Shown piece after piece: positions 1 to 7,447 of a stretch of 64,000 nt of DNA. Source of the stretch: CAVVYW01 sp963752605 (lineage in GTDB: Bacteria; Actinomycetota; Thermoleophilia; Solirubrobacterales; 70-9); assembly GCA_963752605.1 (NCBI GenBank), contig CAVVYW010000009.1:1-64000 (forward strand). Direction: 5' to 3'. Every line of letters begins with the position of its first letter. The first letter of the stretch is position 1. The position numbers were made by a program, and so were the translations under genes. Under the pieces are notes generated by a model. It worked only from the letters and a program-made list of their open reading frames with translations. It had not been told where the DNA came from and ran no database searches.

Positions 1-2714
1 GCCTCGGCGTAGGCGCGGAAGGCGGGTTCGGATTGCGAGCCGAAGCTCATCGAGCTGATCACGATTGGGTAGTCGTGGTGGCCGACGCTCGCGTCGACGT
101 TGGCGGGATCGATCGGCTCGCGGTCGGGCTCCTTCTTCAGCCCCATGATGTGGCGCATGGAGATCGGGCTCTCGGCCTCCAGCTCGCGCACCTTCTGCGA
201 GTACTCCTCGTAGGTCGCCGAGCCGTTGGAGGCCGCCACGGCGGCCTTGTAGACCTTGGGATAGAAGCGGAAGGTTTTTGCCGGCTTCGCCTCGTCGGTG
301 CCTACGAGGACCTTGTGGCGCTGGTCGGTGTCCGCGTCGAGGTGGGAGAAGCCGACGCCGCCCCGCTCTGATGCGGCGAACGCCTCGGTCTGGAAGATCT
401 CGGCGAGCTCGGGCTTCACCCCGATCGAGGAGAACTGCCGCGCGTAGCCGCGCACCTCGTGGATGCCGATCGTGGAGATCACCTTCTCGATCCCCTTGCG
501 CAGCGCCGAACAGAGGTTGGCGATGTCCGACTCGTAATCGTCGACGCAGATCACCTCGACCATCACGTACGGGCAGACGCCGTTGGCGCCGAGTCCCAGC
601 GCGAGGCAGACGTCGTGGACGTTCCTGATGGCGGCGGAGCGGAGCACAATCGAGCAGCGCCGGCGCAGGTTCTCCTCGCCGAACTCGACCTTGAACTGCT
701 TCAGCGCCTGGTCGACCGCCGACGTCGCCAGGTGCGGATCGAGGTAGCGGCGCTCGCCGTCATAGACGGTCCGGTCCGTGAGGACGAGGAGCTGTGAGCC
801 GTCCTGGACGGCCTTGACCGCCTCCTGCTTGATCCGCTCGATCGCCCCCTGGGTCGTCTCGGACTCGAGCAGGGCGATGTCGATGCCCTTCGAGTCGCCG
901 AACTGCTCCCAGAGGTCCTCCATCAGGAAGGTCCCCTGCTCGTTGGCGATCTTGCGGTAGGCGGCGTCGCCGAGCGGCGCCAGGTCGTGGTGGCCGCCGA
1001 GGACCACCGGGAAGTCGGTCTCGATGGTGTGGGTGTCCTCGCCGGGGTCCTCGAGCGGGGGCCGGCGGCCATAGAGCGCCCGGGTGGAGAAGTGCTCGAT
1101 CTCGCGCTCGCGGTCGATCGCCGGGTTGGTGACGACGGCGACCGTCTCCTTGAAGTAGTCGGCGAGGTTCTGCCGCTCGGGCGAGAGCGCCGCGAGCGCC
1201 CCGTCGTAGCCGAGCGAGCCGATCGGCTCGGCCCCGTTGGAGGCCATCTGCTGGACCAGCTTGACGTCGTCGCGCTGCCAGCCGAAGCCGGCGGTGATCC
1301 GGTCCTCGACCTGGACGGGGTCGGCGGGGCCGGCCGCCGTGTAGCCCGGGATCTCGGGGCCCTCGAGCGGCCCGCCGGTCTCGATCGCGCGGTCGTACGG
1401 AGCTACGTCCTCCACCCCGGTCCGGGCGAGCCAGCGCTTGCGGACCTCGCGCAGCATCTCCGCGTGCGCCCAGAGCCTCGAGGCCTTCTTCCTGCGGTCG
1501 ATCGTGACCATGAACTTCTCGCCCGGGGCCATCGGCTTCGGCTCGGAGACCATGTCGGCCACCGAGACCACACCCGGCTCGGAGCTGAAGACGTAGTCGT
1601 CGGGCGTGGTGAGCTGCCAGAGCGGCCGCAGCCCGAGCGCGTCGGCCGAGAACACGCACTCGTCGTCATGGCGCGCGATCAGGGCGACCGGTCCCTGCGC
1701 GTAGGGGCCCATCGCCTGGCGCAGGTACATGTAGAAGGAGTGGAGCTCGGTGGGAAGGTGCTCGATCTCGTCCACGATCAACGGCACCACCGTCTCCATC
1801 GCCTCGCCGAGGCTGAGGTCGTAGGCGCGGATCAGGGTCTCGACGGTCCGGTTCAGGTCCTGGGAGTCCGAGTTGCCCGGCTGGATCGGGACGCCGAGCA
1901 TCTGCGCCTCCTGGCGCATCTGCTCGATCGTGTTGATCTCGCCGTTGTGGCCGAGCACGCTGAAGGGCTGGACCCGTTTGAACGAGGGCCAGGTGTTGGT
2001 CGAGTAGCGGTTGTGGCCGAAGCAGCCGACCGTCTCGAAGCGCTCGTCCGAGAGATCGGGGTAGTAGGCGCCGAGGACCTTGGGCGCGCCCATCACCTTG
2101 TAGACGCAGGTGGTCCCCGAGAAGCTGGGGATGTGGACGCCGAGCTTCTCCTCGAGCTCGACCATCAGCTCGAACAGGACCCGGTCGCGGGCCTCGGCGT
2201 CGGAGACGACGCCGGCGAGCTGCCAGAAGTGAGGCTCCTCCTCGCGGGCCGTCGGGCCCAGGGCGGCGGAGTCCACGGCGCCGAGCCGCTCCGCGAGGAT
2301 GCGGAAGCCGCCGCGGCCGAGGATCTCCCGCGCGTCGTGGCGCACCTTGTCGATGTCCTCCGCCCGCTCGACGAAGATGTGCGCGACGGCGAAGGCGTCG
2401 TCCAGGGCGAGCGACGGGTTGTGGCCGCCCCTGCGGATCTCCTCCGCCCAGATCTTGGTCGGGATGTCGACGAGCAGGCCGCAGCCGTCCCCCTCGCCGT
2501 CGACGTTGCCGGCGCGGTGGAGCATCTTCTGGAGCGACTCGAGCGCCAGCGTCACCGGCTCGTGGCTCGGCGTCGCGTCCCGGCGGACCGAGGCGTAGAT
2601 GGCGCAGGCGTCCTTGTCCTCCACGGACGGAGGAGAGACGCGCGGGCGATAGGCGCGTTCAGGCGAGTAGCGCTCGCGCTGCGCGCCGCGATGGGCTGGG
2701 GACGAGTTGCTCAC
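1..2714 (-). CDS. gltB: Glutamate synthase large subunit (partial, 3' end beyond window)
   Basis: About 904 codons of the N-terminal part are present; the gene leaves the window at base 1. GltB transfers the amide of glutamine to 2-oxoglutarate. The class II amidotransferase domain starts with a nucleophile-like Cys37 in DACAIYASVRRD, so about 36 residues would be removed as propeptide. CFGHNRYSTNTWPSF and LGHNGEINTIEQM are the typical glutamine-site motifs. Near the left edge SMSFGSQSEPAFRAYAEA marks the beginning of the FMN-binding synthase domain. The GTG start at 2714 is chosen because GGAGG lies four bases upstream. The usual Gly after the catalytic Cys is Ala here. The small subunit gltD is not in the window. 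Confidence 0.93.
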   Translation of the reverse strand, partial: MSNSSPAHRGAQRERYSPERAYRPRVSPPSVEDKDACAIYASVRRDATPSHEPVTLALESLQKMLHRAGNVDGEGDGCGLLVDIPTKIWAEEIRRGGHNPSLALDDAFAVAHIFVERAEDIDKVRHDAREILGRGGFRILAERLGAVDSAALGPTAREEEPHFWQLAGVVSDAEARDRVLFELMVELEEKLGVHIPSFSGTTCVYKVMGAPKVLGAYYPDLSDERFETVGCFGHNRYSTNTWPSFKRVQPFSVLGHNGEINTIEQMRQEAQMLGVPIQPGNSDSQDLNRTVETLIRAYDLSLGEAMETVVPLIVDEIEHLPTELHSFYMYLRQAMGPYAQGPVALIARHDDECVFSADALGLRPLWQLTTPDDYVFSSEPGVVSVADMVSEPKPMAPGEKFMVTIDRRKKASRLWAHAEMLREVRKRWLARTGVEDVAPYDRAIETGGPLEGPEIPGYTAAGPADPVQVEDRITAGFGWQRDDVKLVQQMASNGAEPIGSLGYDGALAALSPERQNLADYFKETVAVVTNPAIDREREIEHFSTRALYGRRPPLEDPGEDTHTIETDFPVVLGGHHDLAPLGDAAYRKIANEQGTFLMEDLWEQFGDSKGIDIALLESETTQGAIERIKQEAVKAVQDGSQLLVLTDRTVYDGERRYLDPHLATSAVDQALKQFKVEFGEENLRRRCSIVLRSAAIRNVHDVCLALGLGANGVCPYVMVEVICVDDYESDIANLCSALRKGIEKVISTIGIHEVRGYARQFSSIGVKPELAEIFQTEAFAASERGGVGFSHLDADTDQRHKVLVGTDEAKPAKTFRFYPKVYKAAVAASNGSATYEEYSQKVRELEAESPISMRHIMGLKKEPDREPIDPANVDASVGHHDYPIVISSMSFGSQSEPAFRAYAE

Positions 2715-2914
2715 TTCACCTCCGGTTCCGCGCCTTCTTCGAGCGGGCGCGCGACGGGGTTGGACCGACGGAGCGCGAAATTATAGGCCGGGGGGTGGCT
2801 GGGCTTACCGCCATCAGGCCGCCGGTTTCTGCGCTATTTGCGAACCCCGGAAAAAGCGGTCTGCAAGAACCGAAACAAATGGGTAAGTAAGGCGTTAGTT
2901 CCTATTAGTAATCC

Positions 2915-2943
2915 TTTACAAAACGTGCCACACTGCCGATACC
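2915..2943 (+). promoter_or_regulatory. Putative sigma-70-type promoter for the 69-aa gene
   Basis: TTTACA (2915-2920) and GATACC (2938-2943) are separated by 17 bases, in an AT-rich stretch that stands out from its surroundings. A start about 7 bases downstream would give a leader of roughly 10 bases before the ATG at 2959. The same AT-rich stretch may hold the gltB promoter on the other strand. Prediction only. Confidence 0.35.
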
Positions 2944-2958
2944 AAGCAGGGATTCCAA

Positions 2959-3168
2959 ATGAGCAAGGAGCAAGAAGTGGATCGGGGCGAGAAGGAGATC
3001 AATCAGCTTCAGCCCGGGGACGACGGCCCGGGCTCTGAGACGGAGCGCTTTCGGGCGATCGTCGATCCGCGGCACAACGAGGCCGTGACCGGCGAGTCCG
3101 GTGTCCCGCGCAAGCAGCGGGACCACGAGCTGCGCTGCCAGCGCCGCTCGCTCGACGAATTCTCGTAG
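2959..3168 (+). CDS. Small charged hypothetical protein (69 aa)
   Basis: I do not recognise this protein. It is hydrophilic and rich in Glu, Asp, Arg and Gln, with no signal peptide or membrane segment, so it would be cytoplasmic. The ATG is preceded by AGGGA seven bases upstream and by a plausible promoter at 2915-2943, which supports it over an overlapping frame that starts at 2838. It faces a 41-residue membrane peptide on the opposite strand, and a perfect inverted repeat lies between the two. The gene call rests on context only. Confidence 0.45.
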   Translation: MSKEQEVDRGEKEINQLQPGDDGPGSETERFRAIVDPRHNEAVTGESGVPRKQRDHELRCQRRSLDEFS

Positions 3169-3190
3169 GCCGGCCCTTCCCGGCCACGGT

Positions 3191-3213
3191 GATCAGCTGA
3201 GCGTCAGCTGATC
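3191..3213. terminator. Perfect 10-bp inverted repeat between convergent small genes
   Basis: GATCAGCTGA (3191-3200), a GCG loop, then TCAGCTGATC (3204-3213). It lies 22 bases after the stop of the 69-aa gene and covers the stop codon of the convergent 41-aa gene. Either strand's RNA can form the hairpin, so a bidirectional terminator is likely, although there is no T-tract. A protein-binding palindrome is the alternative. Confidence 0.5.
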
Positions 3214-3329
3214 AAGGACAGGAGCGCGATTCCGATCGCGGAACCCACCGCGATCCCAACCGTGTAGATCGCCACCAGCCTCCCACGGCCGATCCGGTCG
3301 TGCGCCAACTGCTCGATCAATGCGGTCAT
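3204..3329 (-). CDS. 41-residue single-pass membrane peptide
   Basis: This short gene encodes MTALIEQLAHDRIGRGRLVA followed by one hydrophobic segment (about residues 19-41, IYTVGIAVGSAIGIALLSLIS) that runs to the C-terminus. The ribosome-binding site is strong, GAGGGG six bases before ATG. The charged N-terminal half with Arg/His next to the helix suggests an inner-membrane peptide with its N-terminus in the cytoplasm. I know of no family for it. Downstream, a perfect inverted repeat overlaps its stop codon. It is too short for standard length cut-offs and could be missed by routine annotation. Confidence 0.55.
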   Translation of the reverse strand: MTALIEQLAHDRIGRGRLVAIYTVGIAVGSAIGIALLSLIS

Positions 3330-3535
3330 GCGTCACCCCTCTTCATCGCGCCTACGGAGTTAGCTGTCGGGCTCGCGCCGAAGAGTGCGCTACGGACTGC
3401 TTCCGGTTCCGATTCGCCCCGTGATCCTGGTTCCCCCGTTCCCTCGCAGCGAGTGCTCGGGATTCGGCAGGTCTTTCGGACAGAAGTCACCATACCCATT
3501 GATTCGGGTCCCACACCCCGCGCCCCTGCCACCAA

Positions 3536-3551
3536 TGTGCGATTGCGCACA
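3536..3551. promoter_or_regulatory. Inverted repeat upstream of secreted protein gene
   Basis: TGTGCG (3536-3541), ATTG, CGCACA (3546-3551): a perfect 6-bp inverted repeat that ends 26 bases before the ATG at 3578. Position and symmetry suit an operator or a 5' leader hairpin. No T-tract follows. The 3330-3577 gap holds nothing else I can support. Confidence 0.3.
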
Positions 3552-3577
3552 CGGCGCGCTGGCCTTACCATCGCGCC

Positions 3578-4096
3578 ATGAGGCGCCTGGGAGCACCGCT
3601 TGCGATTGCGGCCCTGACGGTGGCCGCCGCCATGCCGTCAACCGCGTCGGCCGCCTCGACGCGCGGCGAGTATCTCGCTCAGATCGAGCCGATCTGCCAG
3701 CAGGCGAACGAGCAGGCGAAGCGCCAGGCTCAGAGGATCAACCGGGCGCTGAAGAAGAGCCTGAAGAAGGACAAGCCCGGGCCCGTCGTCGCCGACGTCT
3801 TCGTCCTGGCGGTGATCAAGCTGGTCGGACCCGAGAACCGGCTGTTCGAGCAGACCACTGCCCAGATCGCCGCCATCCCCCCCGCCCCCGGAGACCAGGC
3901 GGTGGTCAGCGCCTGGCTGGCCGGCAGGACGGAGTCCACGGAGCTGACCTGGGATGCACTGCGCGCGGGCAAGCACCGCAAGCCGAACCGGATGTTCGCG
4001 CTGCTCGACGCTTCAACCCAGGCGCTGCGCAAGGCTCAGCAGCCCGTCCAGGCCTTCGGCCTCAACCACTGCTTCATCGAGCTGCCCGTCATTTGA
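3578..4096 (+). CDS. Small exported protein, two-conserved-Cys family
   Basis: Residues 1-26 form a clear signal peptide ending in ASA. The mature part starts with a charged helix carrying EYLAQIEPICQQ and ends with AFGLNHCFIE. The same layout (YL/FL-x2-Q, Cys, Pro-rich GD segment, YGL/FGL-x2-C) occurs in two lipoproteins in this window at 20738 and 21926, so the three look like divergent paralogues. The two Cys could form a disulfide outside the membrane. No catalytic motif is visible and the function is unknown. A Lys-rich stretch (RALKKSLKKDKPG) may bind anionic envelope polymers; that is speculation. Confidence 0.8.
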   Translation: MRRLGAPLAIAALTVAAAMPSTASAASTRGEYLAQIEPICQQANEQAKRQAQRINRALKKSLKKDKPGPVVADVFVLAVIKLVGPENRLFEQTTAQIAAIPPAPGDQAVVSAWLAGRTESTELTWDALRAGKHRKPNRMFALLDASTQALRKAQQPVQAFGLNHCFIELPVI

Positions 4097-4151
4097 GCGG
4101 CCAATCTGAGGGATTCGGCTTCCGGTTCTGCCTGCTGAGCAGCCCCCTGGA

Positions 4152-4526
4152 CTAGCCCCAGGACATCGGCGTGTAGCCGGAGTCGCCCGGTACGCCGATC
4201 AGCAGCAGGCGCGTCGGTGCGTCGGACTTGTTGCGGACCGTACGCTTCACCTCGGTGCCGTACCGGCAGAAGGTCCCCTCGGGGGCCGCGAGCTCCTCGT
4301 CGTCGGCGACCAGGGTCGCCTCCCCCTCTAGGACGATGTAGATCTCCTCCTGGCCGGACTCGGACTCGTCGTGCTCAGGCAGCTCGCCGCCGGGCTCGAG
4401 GTCGACCAGGTTGAAGCCGAACGCGTCGGCCCCCAGTGACTTGCGAGCCAGCCGCCAGGTGGCGCCGCCCGACCCCTCCATCTCCTCGAATGCGTCGATG
4501 TGCTTGAGCGTGTAGCCCTCGGCCAT
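4152..4526 (-). CDS. Cupin-domain protein
   Basis: This 124-residue protein is a single cupin barrel. Cupin motif 1 appears as GGELPEHDESESGQEEIYIVLEGEATL, with His and Glu in metal-ligand positions, and motif 2 as PEGTFCRYGTEVKRTVRN. The second motif has no clear His, so metal binding may be altered. It is divergent from the NTF2-like gene at 4575 with 48 bases between starts, so both may share a control region. Substrate cannot be told from sequence; small stand-alone cupins often act as isomerases, dioxygenases or sensors. Confidence 0.8.
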   Translation of the reverse strand: MAEGYTLKHIDAFEEMEGSGGATWRLARKSLGADAFGFNLVDLEPGGELPEHDESESGQEEIYIVLEGEATLVADDEELAAPEGTFCRYGTEVKRTVRNKSDAPTRLLLIGVPGDSGYTPMSWG

Positions 4527-4574
4527 CCGTCCTCCTCCACTTCGTCGTTGGCCGCCAGAAAATATCCTTTCGGC

Positions 4575-5009
4575 ATGGCAACGGCGGATTCAGCGGCGGA
4601 ACTCGAGCAGGCGATCGAGCGCTACAACCAGGCCTGGAACGATCACGACCTCGACTCGATCATGTCGATGCACGCCCCGGACATGGTCTTCGAGAACCAC
4701 ACCGCGGGCGAGTCGGCGACCGGCCCCGACGCCCGCGAGCACATCGGCTCGATCTTCGAGACCTGGCCCGACATCCGCTTCGAGACCCGGCGCCTGTACG
4801 TGCGCGACGGCGTGGTCACCCAGGAGTGGACCGCGACCGCCACGCATCAGAACAAGATGACCCGTGGCGACCTGGTCGCGGAGCCCACCGGCAAGACGAT
4901 TGAGTGGCGCGGCATCGACGTGATCCCGTTCGAGAACGGCCTGGTCAAGCGCAAGGACGTGTACTCGGACTCGGTCTCGATCCTGCGCCAGGTCGGGCTG
5001 CTCGACTAG
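4575..5009 (+). CDS. SnoaL/NTF2-like protein
   Basis: 144 residues with the NTF2-like pattern: an N-terminal helix followed by YNQAWNDHDLDSIMSMHAPD and a curved sheet ending in KRKDVYSDSVSILRQVGLLD. This fits the SnoaL-like polyketide cyclase or ester-cyclase superfamily, which includes enzymes and simple ligand-binding proteins. The ATG at 4575 is chosen because family similarity starts just after it; an upstream in-frame start at 4500 would overlap the cupin gene's start. There is no clear ribosome-binding site, so a very short leader or leaderless mRNA is possible. No signal peptide. Confidence 0.75.
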   Translation: MATADSAAELEQAIERYNQAWNDHDLDSIMSMHAPDMVFENHTAGESATGPDAREHIGSIFETWPDIRFETRRLYVRDGVVTQEWTATATHQNKMTRGDLVAEPTGKTIEWRGIDVIPFENGLVKRKDVYSDSVSILRQVGLLD

Positions 5010-5131
5010 GGCCGGTGTGTCCCCACTCGTGCGCTCAGTCACAAGGGGTACCCCAAAATAGCCGGGGCGGCCGTACCCGTTTCCCTCCCCGCGTCGCTTT
5101 GGTGACTGAAAGCCAATCCCCAGGGGGTGAC

Positions 5132-5326
5132 ATGAAGGCACGCACGCTGAGAAAGATCGCTGCTGTGGCAACGGGCGCCGCTCTGGCGCTGTCGTTCCCG
5201 GCCGTCGGCTCCGCCACCAAGGGCGGCGTCCCCAATTCGGACAAGCCCTGCAAGGCGAAGAAGGACCACAAGAAGCCGAAGAAGCCCGCGCCGAACACGC
5301 GCGGCAAGAAGTGCGGTTTCGCTTGA
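5132..5326 (+). CDS. 64-residue secreted protein with Lys-rich Cys-bracketed tail
   Basis: A signal peptide covers residues 1-28 (KIAAVATGAALALSFPAVGSA). The mature peptide of about 36 residues is very basic and carries two Cys (C40 and C61) around KKDHKKPKKPAPNTRGKK. The start follows AGGGGGTGAC. The tail resembles the C-terminal tails of at least five larger exported proteins here (12729, 23770, 30200, 57849, 59312), as if the tail alone were encoded. No known family. An 8-bp inverted repeat (TCAGTCAC at 5035-5042, GTGACTGA at 5102-5109) flanks its probable leader. Confidence 0.65.
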   Translation: MKARTLRKIAAVATGAALALSFPAVGSATKGGVPNSDKPCKAKKDHKKPKKPAPNTRGKKCGFA

Positions 5327-5335
5327 TCTGAGCGC

Positions 5336-5662
5336 TCAGCGGCGGCGTCTCGCCATCACGGCGAGCGCCGCCGCAGTGGCGCACAGAGCCCCGGCCGCGA
5401 TCAGCATCGCCTCGGGCCGACCGGGCTCCCCCATCACCGCGGTGCTTGCGCGGGAGGACATCACCGAGAACCTGGAGCGATCCGAGAAGGCCGAGCCGAT
5501 CGACGCGAACGACGCGGTCGAGAAGGCGCAGCCCGCGCATCCGACCGACCCGATCGACGCGAAGGAGCCGACCGACCCGATCGAGAGCGCCGAGCCCTTC
5601 GACGCGATCGAGAGGAACGAGTCCTCGGACCAGAGCGAGAGCGAGGAGGAACCCTCGCGCAT
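5336..5662 (-). CDS. Ser/Gly-repeat protein with C-terminal membrane anchor, coupled to thrB
   Basis: The 108-residue product starts with about 65 residues of short Ser/Gly/Ile repeats (SIASKGSALSIGSVGS, FASIGSVG). It ends with one hydrophobic helix (MLIAAGALCATAAALAVM) and RRRR, a typical C-terminal anchor. The ATG directly follows the TAG stop of thrB (TAGATG) and has GGAG six bases upstream, so translation is probably coupled. A 96-aa frame on the opposite strand (5376-5666), rich in Asp-Pro-Ile repeats, is the mirror of these repeats. The two share third codon positions, so codon statistics cannot separate them; operon context and the anchor favour this strand. Function unknown. Confidence 0.5.
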   Translation of the reverse strand: MREGSSSLSLWSEDSFLSIASKGSALSIGSVGSFASIGSVGCAGCAFSTASFASIGSAFSDRSRFSVMSSRASTAVMGEPGRPEAMLIAAGALCATAAALAVMARRRR

Positions 5663-6541
5663 CTAGAGCTCCGGCACGTCGGCGCCCGTCGGCGAGAAGG
5701 GGACACGCTGGACCTCCGCCCAGTCCCCGACGCGGTCCCTGATCGACTTCATCACCTCTCCCGTGCTCTGCCAGAAGGTCCAGACGAGCACGGTCGGGCC
5801 GGCCCCGGAGATCGTGGCCCCGATCGCTCCCATTCGCGGCGCCTCCTCGATCAGCTCCATGGAGCGCGGGAAGAGATGGGCGCGGGCGGGCTGGTGGATG
5901 CGGTCGGCAAGGCCCCGGCCGATCATGGTGAGGTCGGAGCGCTCGATGCCGAGCAGCAGCTGAGAGGCCGCCGCGACGTTGGCGATCGCATCGGCCAGCG
6001 GCACCTCAGCCGGCAGCGCCTTGCGGGCCTCCTCGGTCGGAACCTGCTCGTCCGGGATCACCAGCACCGCCTCCACCCCCTGGGGCGGCTCGAAGCGGGT
6101 CGCCGACACCGCCCCCTCCTCCTGGACGCAAGCGACGAAGCCGCCGTGGAGGGCGGCCGCGACGTTGTCGGGGTGGCCCTCGATCTCGGCCGCCTGTCCC
6201 AGGACGTCGCCGGGCTCGAGCGCCAGCTCGTAGAGGTGGTCTGCGGCGAGCAACCCCGCGACGATCGCCGCCGCGCTCGAACCCAGACCCGCGGCGAGCG
6301 GGATCTCGCTGCGTATCCGGAACGAGATCTCGTCGGCGGGCTTGAGCCGCTCGAAGGAGCGCACGCAGAGGTTGGATCGGTCCAGCGGTACATCCAGCCC
6401 TTTCGCGTCCACCGAGAAGGAGCCGGACTCCTCGACCTCGAGCTCGAGATGCAGGGCGAGGGCGGCCGCAAGAACGTCGAAGCCGGGTCCGAGGTTGGCG
6501 GAGGAGGCCGGGACCCGGACCAGACGCCGGCGTGCGGTCAC
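5663..6541 (-). CDS. thrB: Homoserine kinase
   Basis: A GHMP-family kinase that phosphorylates homoserine in threonine synthesis. Residues 1-20 contain RVPASSANLGPGFD, the N-terminal signature. The ATP loop is IPLAAGLGSSAAA, and the third GHMP motif is IGATISGAGPTVLVW. The length (292 aa) is normal. GTG at 6541 is chosen because the signature begins nine residues later; an upstream extension would run into the neighbouring gene and is unlike the family. It is the last known-function gene of the minus-strand lysA-hom-thrC block, separated from thrC by four other genes. Confidence 0.93.
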   Translation of the reverse strand: MTARRRLVRVPASSANLGPGFDVLAAALALHLELEVEESGSFSVDAKGLDVPLDRSNLCVRSFERLKPADEISFRIRSEIPLAAGLGSSAAAIVAGLLAADHLYELALEPGDVLGQAAEIEGHPDNVAAALHGGFVACVQEEGAVSATRFEPPQGVEAVLVIPDEQVPTEEARKALPAEVPLADAIANVAAASQLLLGIERSDLTMIGRGLADRIHQPARAHLFPRSMELIEEAPRMGAIGATISGAGPTVLVWTFWQSTGEVMKSIRDRVGDWAEVQRVPFSPTGADVPEL

Positions 6542-6548
6542 GGGCGGA

Positions 6549-7073
6549 TCACTTCCATTTGATCGTGCAGCCGACCGCGTCGGTCTCGTGCCGCTCCGGC
6601 TCGCGGCCCTCGAGCACCGCATCCAGCGCCTCGCGCGCCCAGACGGCTCCCTGCGAGGGGTCCTCGTAGTCGGCGTCGGGGGCGCCCTGATAGCGGAGGC
6701 GCAGGTCGGCATCGAGCACGAACAGATGCGGCGTCTTTAAGGCGCCCCATGCCCGCGCAACCTCCTGGCTCTCGTCGTGGAGGTAGGGATGGGCCCAGTC
6801 CCCCTCCCCCTCGACCCGCTCGCGCATCGCCTCGAAGGAGTCCGCCGGATGTGTCTCCGCGTTGTTCGAGTTGATCGCGATCACCCGCACTCCCCGCTCC
6901 GCGTAGTCCCGCGCCAGCTCGACCATGCGGTCATGCCAGGCGAGGGCGTACGGGCAGTGGTTGCAGGTCCAGTAGACAAGCGTCGCCTGGGCGTCGTCCT
7001 CGAGCGAGTGGCGCGTGCCATCGGTCGCGGGCAGCTCGAACCCGGGTGCTTTGTCCCCGATCTGGACGGCCAT
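6549..7073 (-). CDS. Thioredoxin-fold protein, AhpC/TlpA type
   Basis: 174 residues: IGDKAPGFELPATDG at the N-terminus and the redox motif CNHCPY near residue 37, placed as in TlpA/AhpC-TSA-like proteins, followed by VRVIAINSNN and the cis-Pro region LKTPHLFVLD. No signal peptide, so it is cytoplasmic; it may be a peroxidase or disulfide reductase. The ATG at 7073 is chosen; a TTG at 7082 would overlap the stop of the preceding gene. It sits seven bases from thrB and six from a second thioredoxin-fold gene, in the same operon-like run. Confidence 0.82.
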   Translation of the reverse strand: MAVQIGDKAPGFELPATDGTRHSLEDDAQATLVYWTCNHCPYALAWHDRMVELARDYAERGVRVIAINSNNAETHPADSFEAMRERVEGEGDWAHPYLHDESQEVARAWGALKTPHLFVLDADLRLRYQGAPDADYEDPSQGAVWAREALDAVLEGREPERHETDAVGCTIKWK

Positions 7074-7078
7074 CGAGG

Positions 7079-7402
7079 TCAATCTATCCGCGCGAGCGCC
7101 TCACGCACGTCGTCGGGGTCGGGAAGCGGGGAGACCCGCCCGTCGCGGCGCCGGTAGACGCGGCAGTTGAGGCCGATCGGCTCGTCGTCGCCCGGCGGCG
7201 CGATGTCCTGACCGTCCACCCGGATCGTCGGCGACCCGACGAAGGTCTCTCGCGAGGCGAGGTCCTCCGTGTCGATCTCACGCAGCTCGATCGAATCCGG
7301 GTCGATTCCCGCCTCCGCCATCGCCGCGCGCAGGTCGGCCAGCGCCCTCTCCCACGAGGGGCACTCACGCCACCAGAGGAACTCGACGCGCGGAGTAGTC
7401 AC
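7079..7402 (-). CDS. Small thioredoxin-fold protein (glutaredoxin-like)
   Basis: 107 residues. FLWWRECPSWERALADLRAA has a single redox Cys where CxxC proteins have the first Cys. TFVGSPTIRVDGQDIAPPG is the cis-Pro loop seen in small thioredoxin-like proteins linked to alkylmercury lyase. I infer a thiol-binding or resolving role, perhaps for its neighbour with CNHCPY, from adjacency only. The start at 7402 is GTG with no clear ribosome-binding site. Confidence 0.65.
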   Translation of the reverse strand: MTTPRVEFLWWRECPSWERALADLRAAMAEAGIDPDSIELREIDTEDLASRETFVGSPTIRVDGQDIAPPGDDEPIGLNCRVYRRRDGRVSPLPDPDDVREALARID

Positions 7403-7447
7403 AGGAAGGCGGCCCCGGACACGAAGCGGAGGAGCCGCCGTCTCATG

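Noticed and set aside
987..2786. 599-residue plus-strand open frame opposite gltB
   Set aside because: It is a shadow: gltB on the minus strand has unmistakable motifs over the same DNA, and this frame is His/Arg/Gly-rich with no known domain.
2838..3038. 66-residue plus-strand frame
   Set aside because: It overlaps the better-supported 69-aa frame at 2959, lacks a ribosome-binding site and covers the predicted promoter.
5376..5666. 96-residue plus-strand frame with Asp-Pro-Ile repeats
   Set aside because: Its GTG has no ribosome-binding site, while the opposite frame is coupled to thrB and has an anchor helix. I kept the minus frame, but with only medium confidence.
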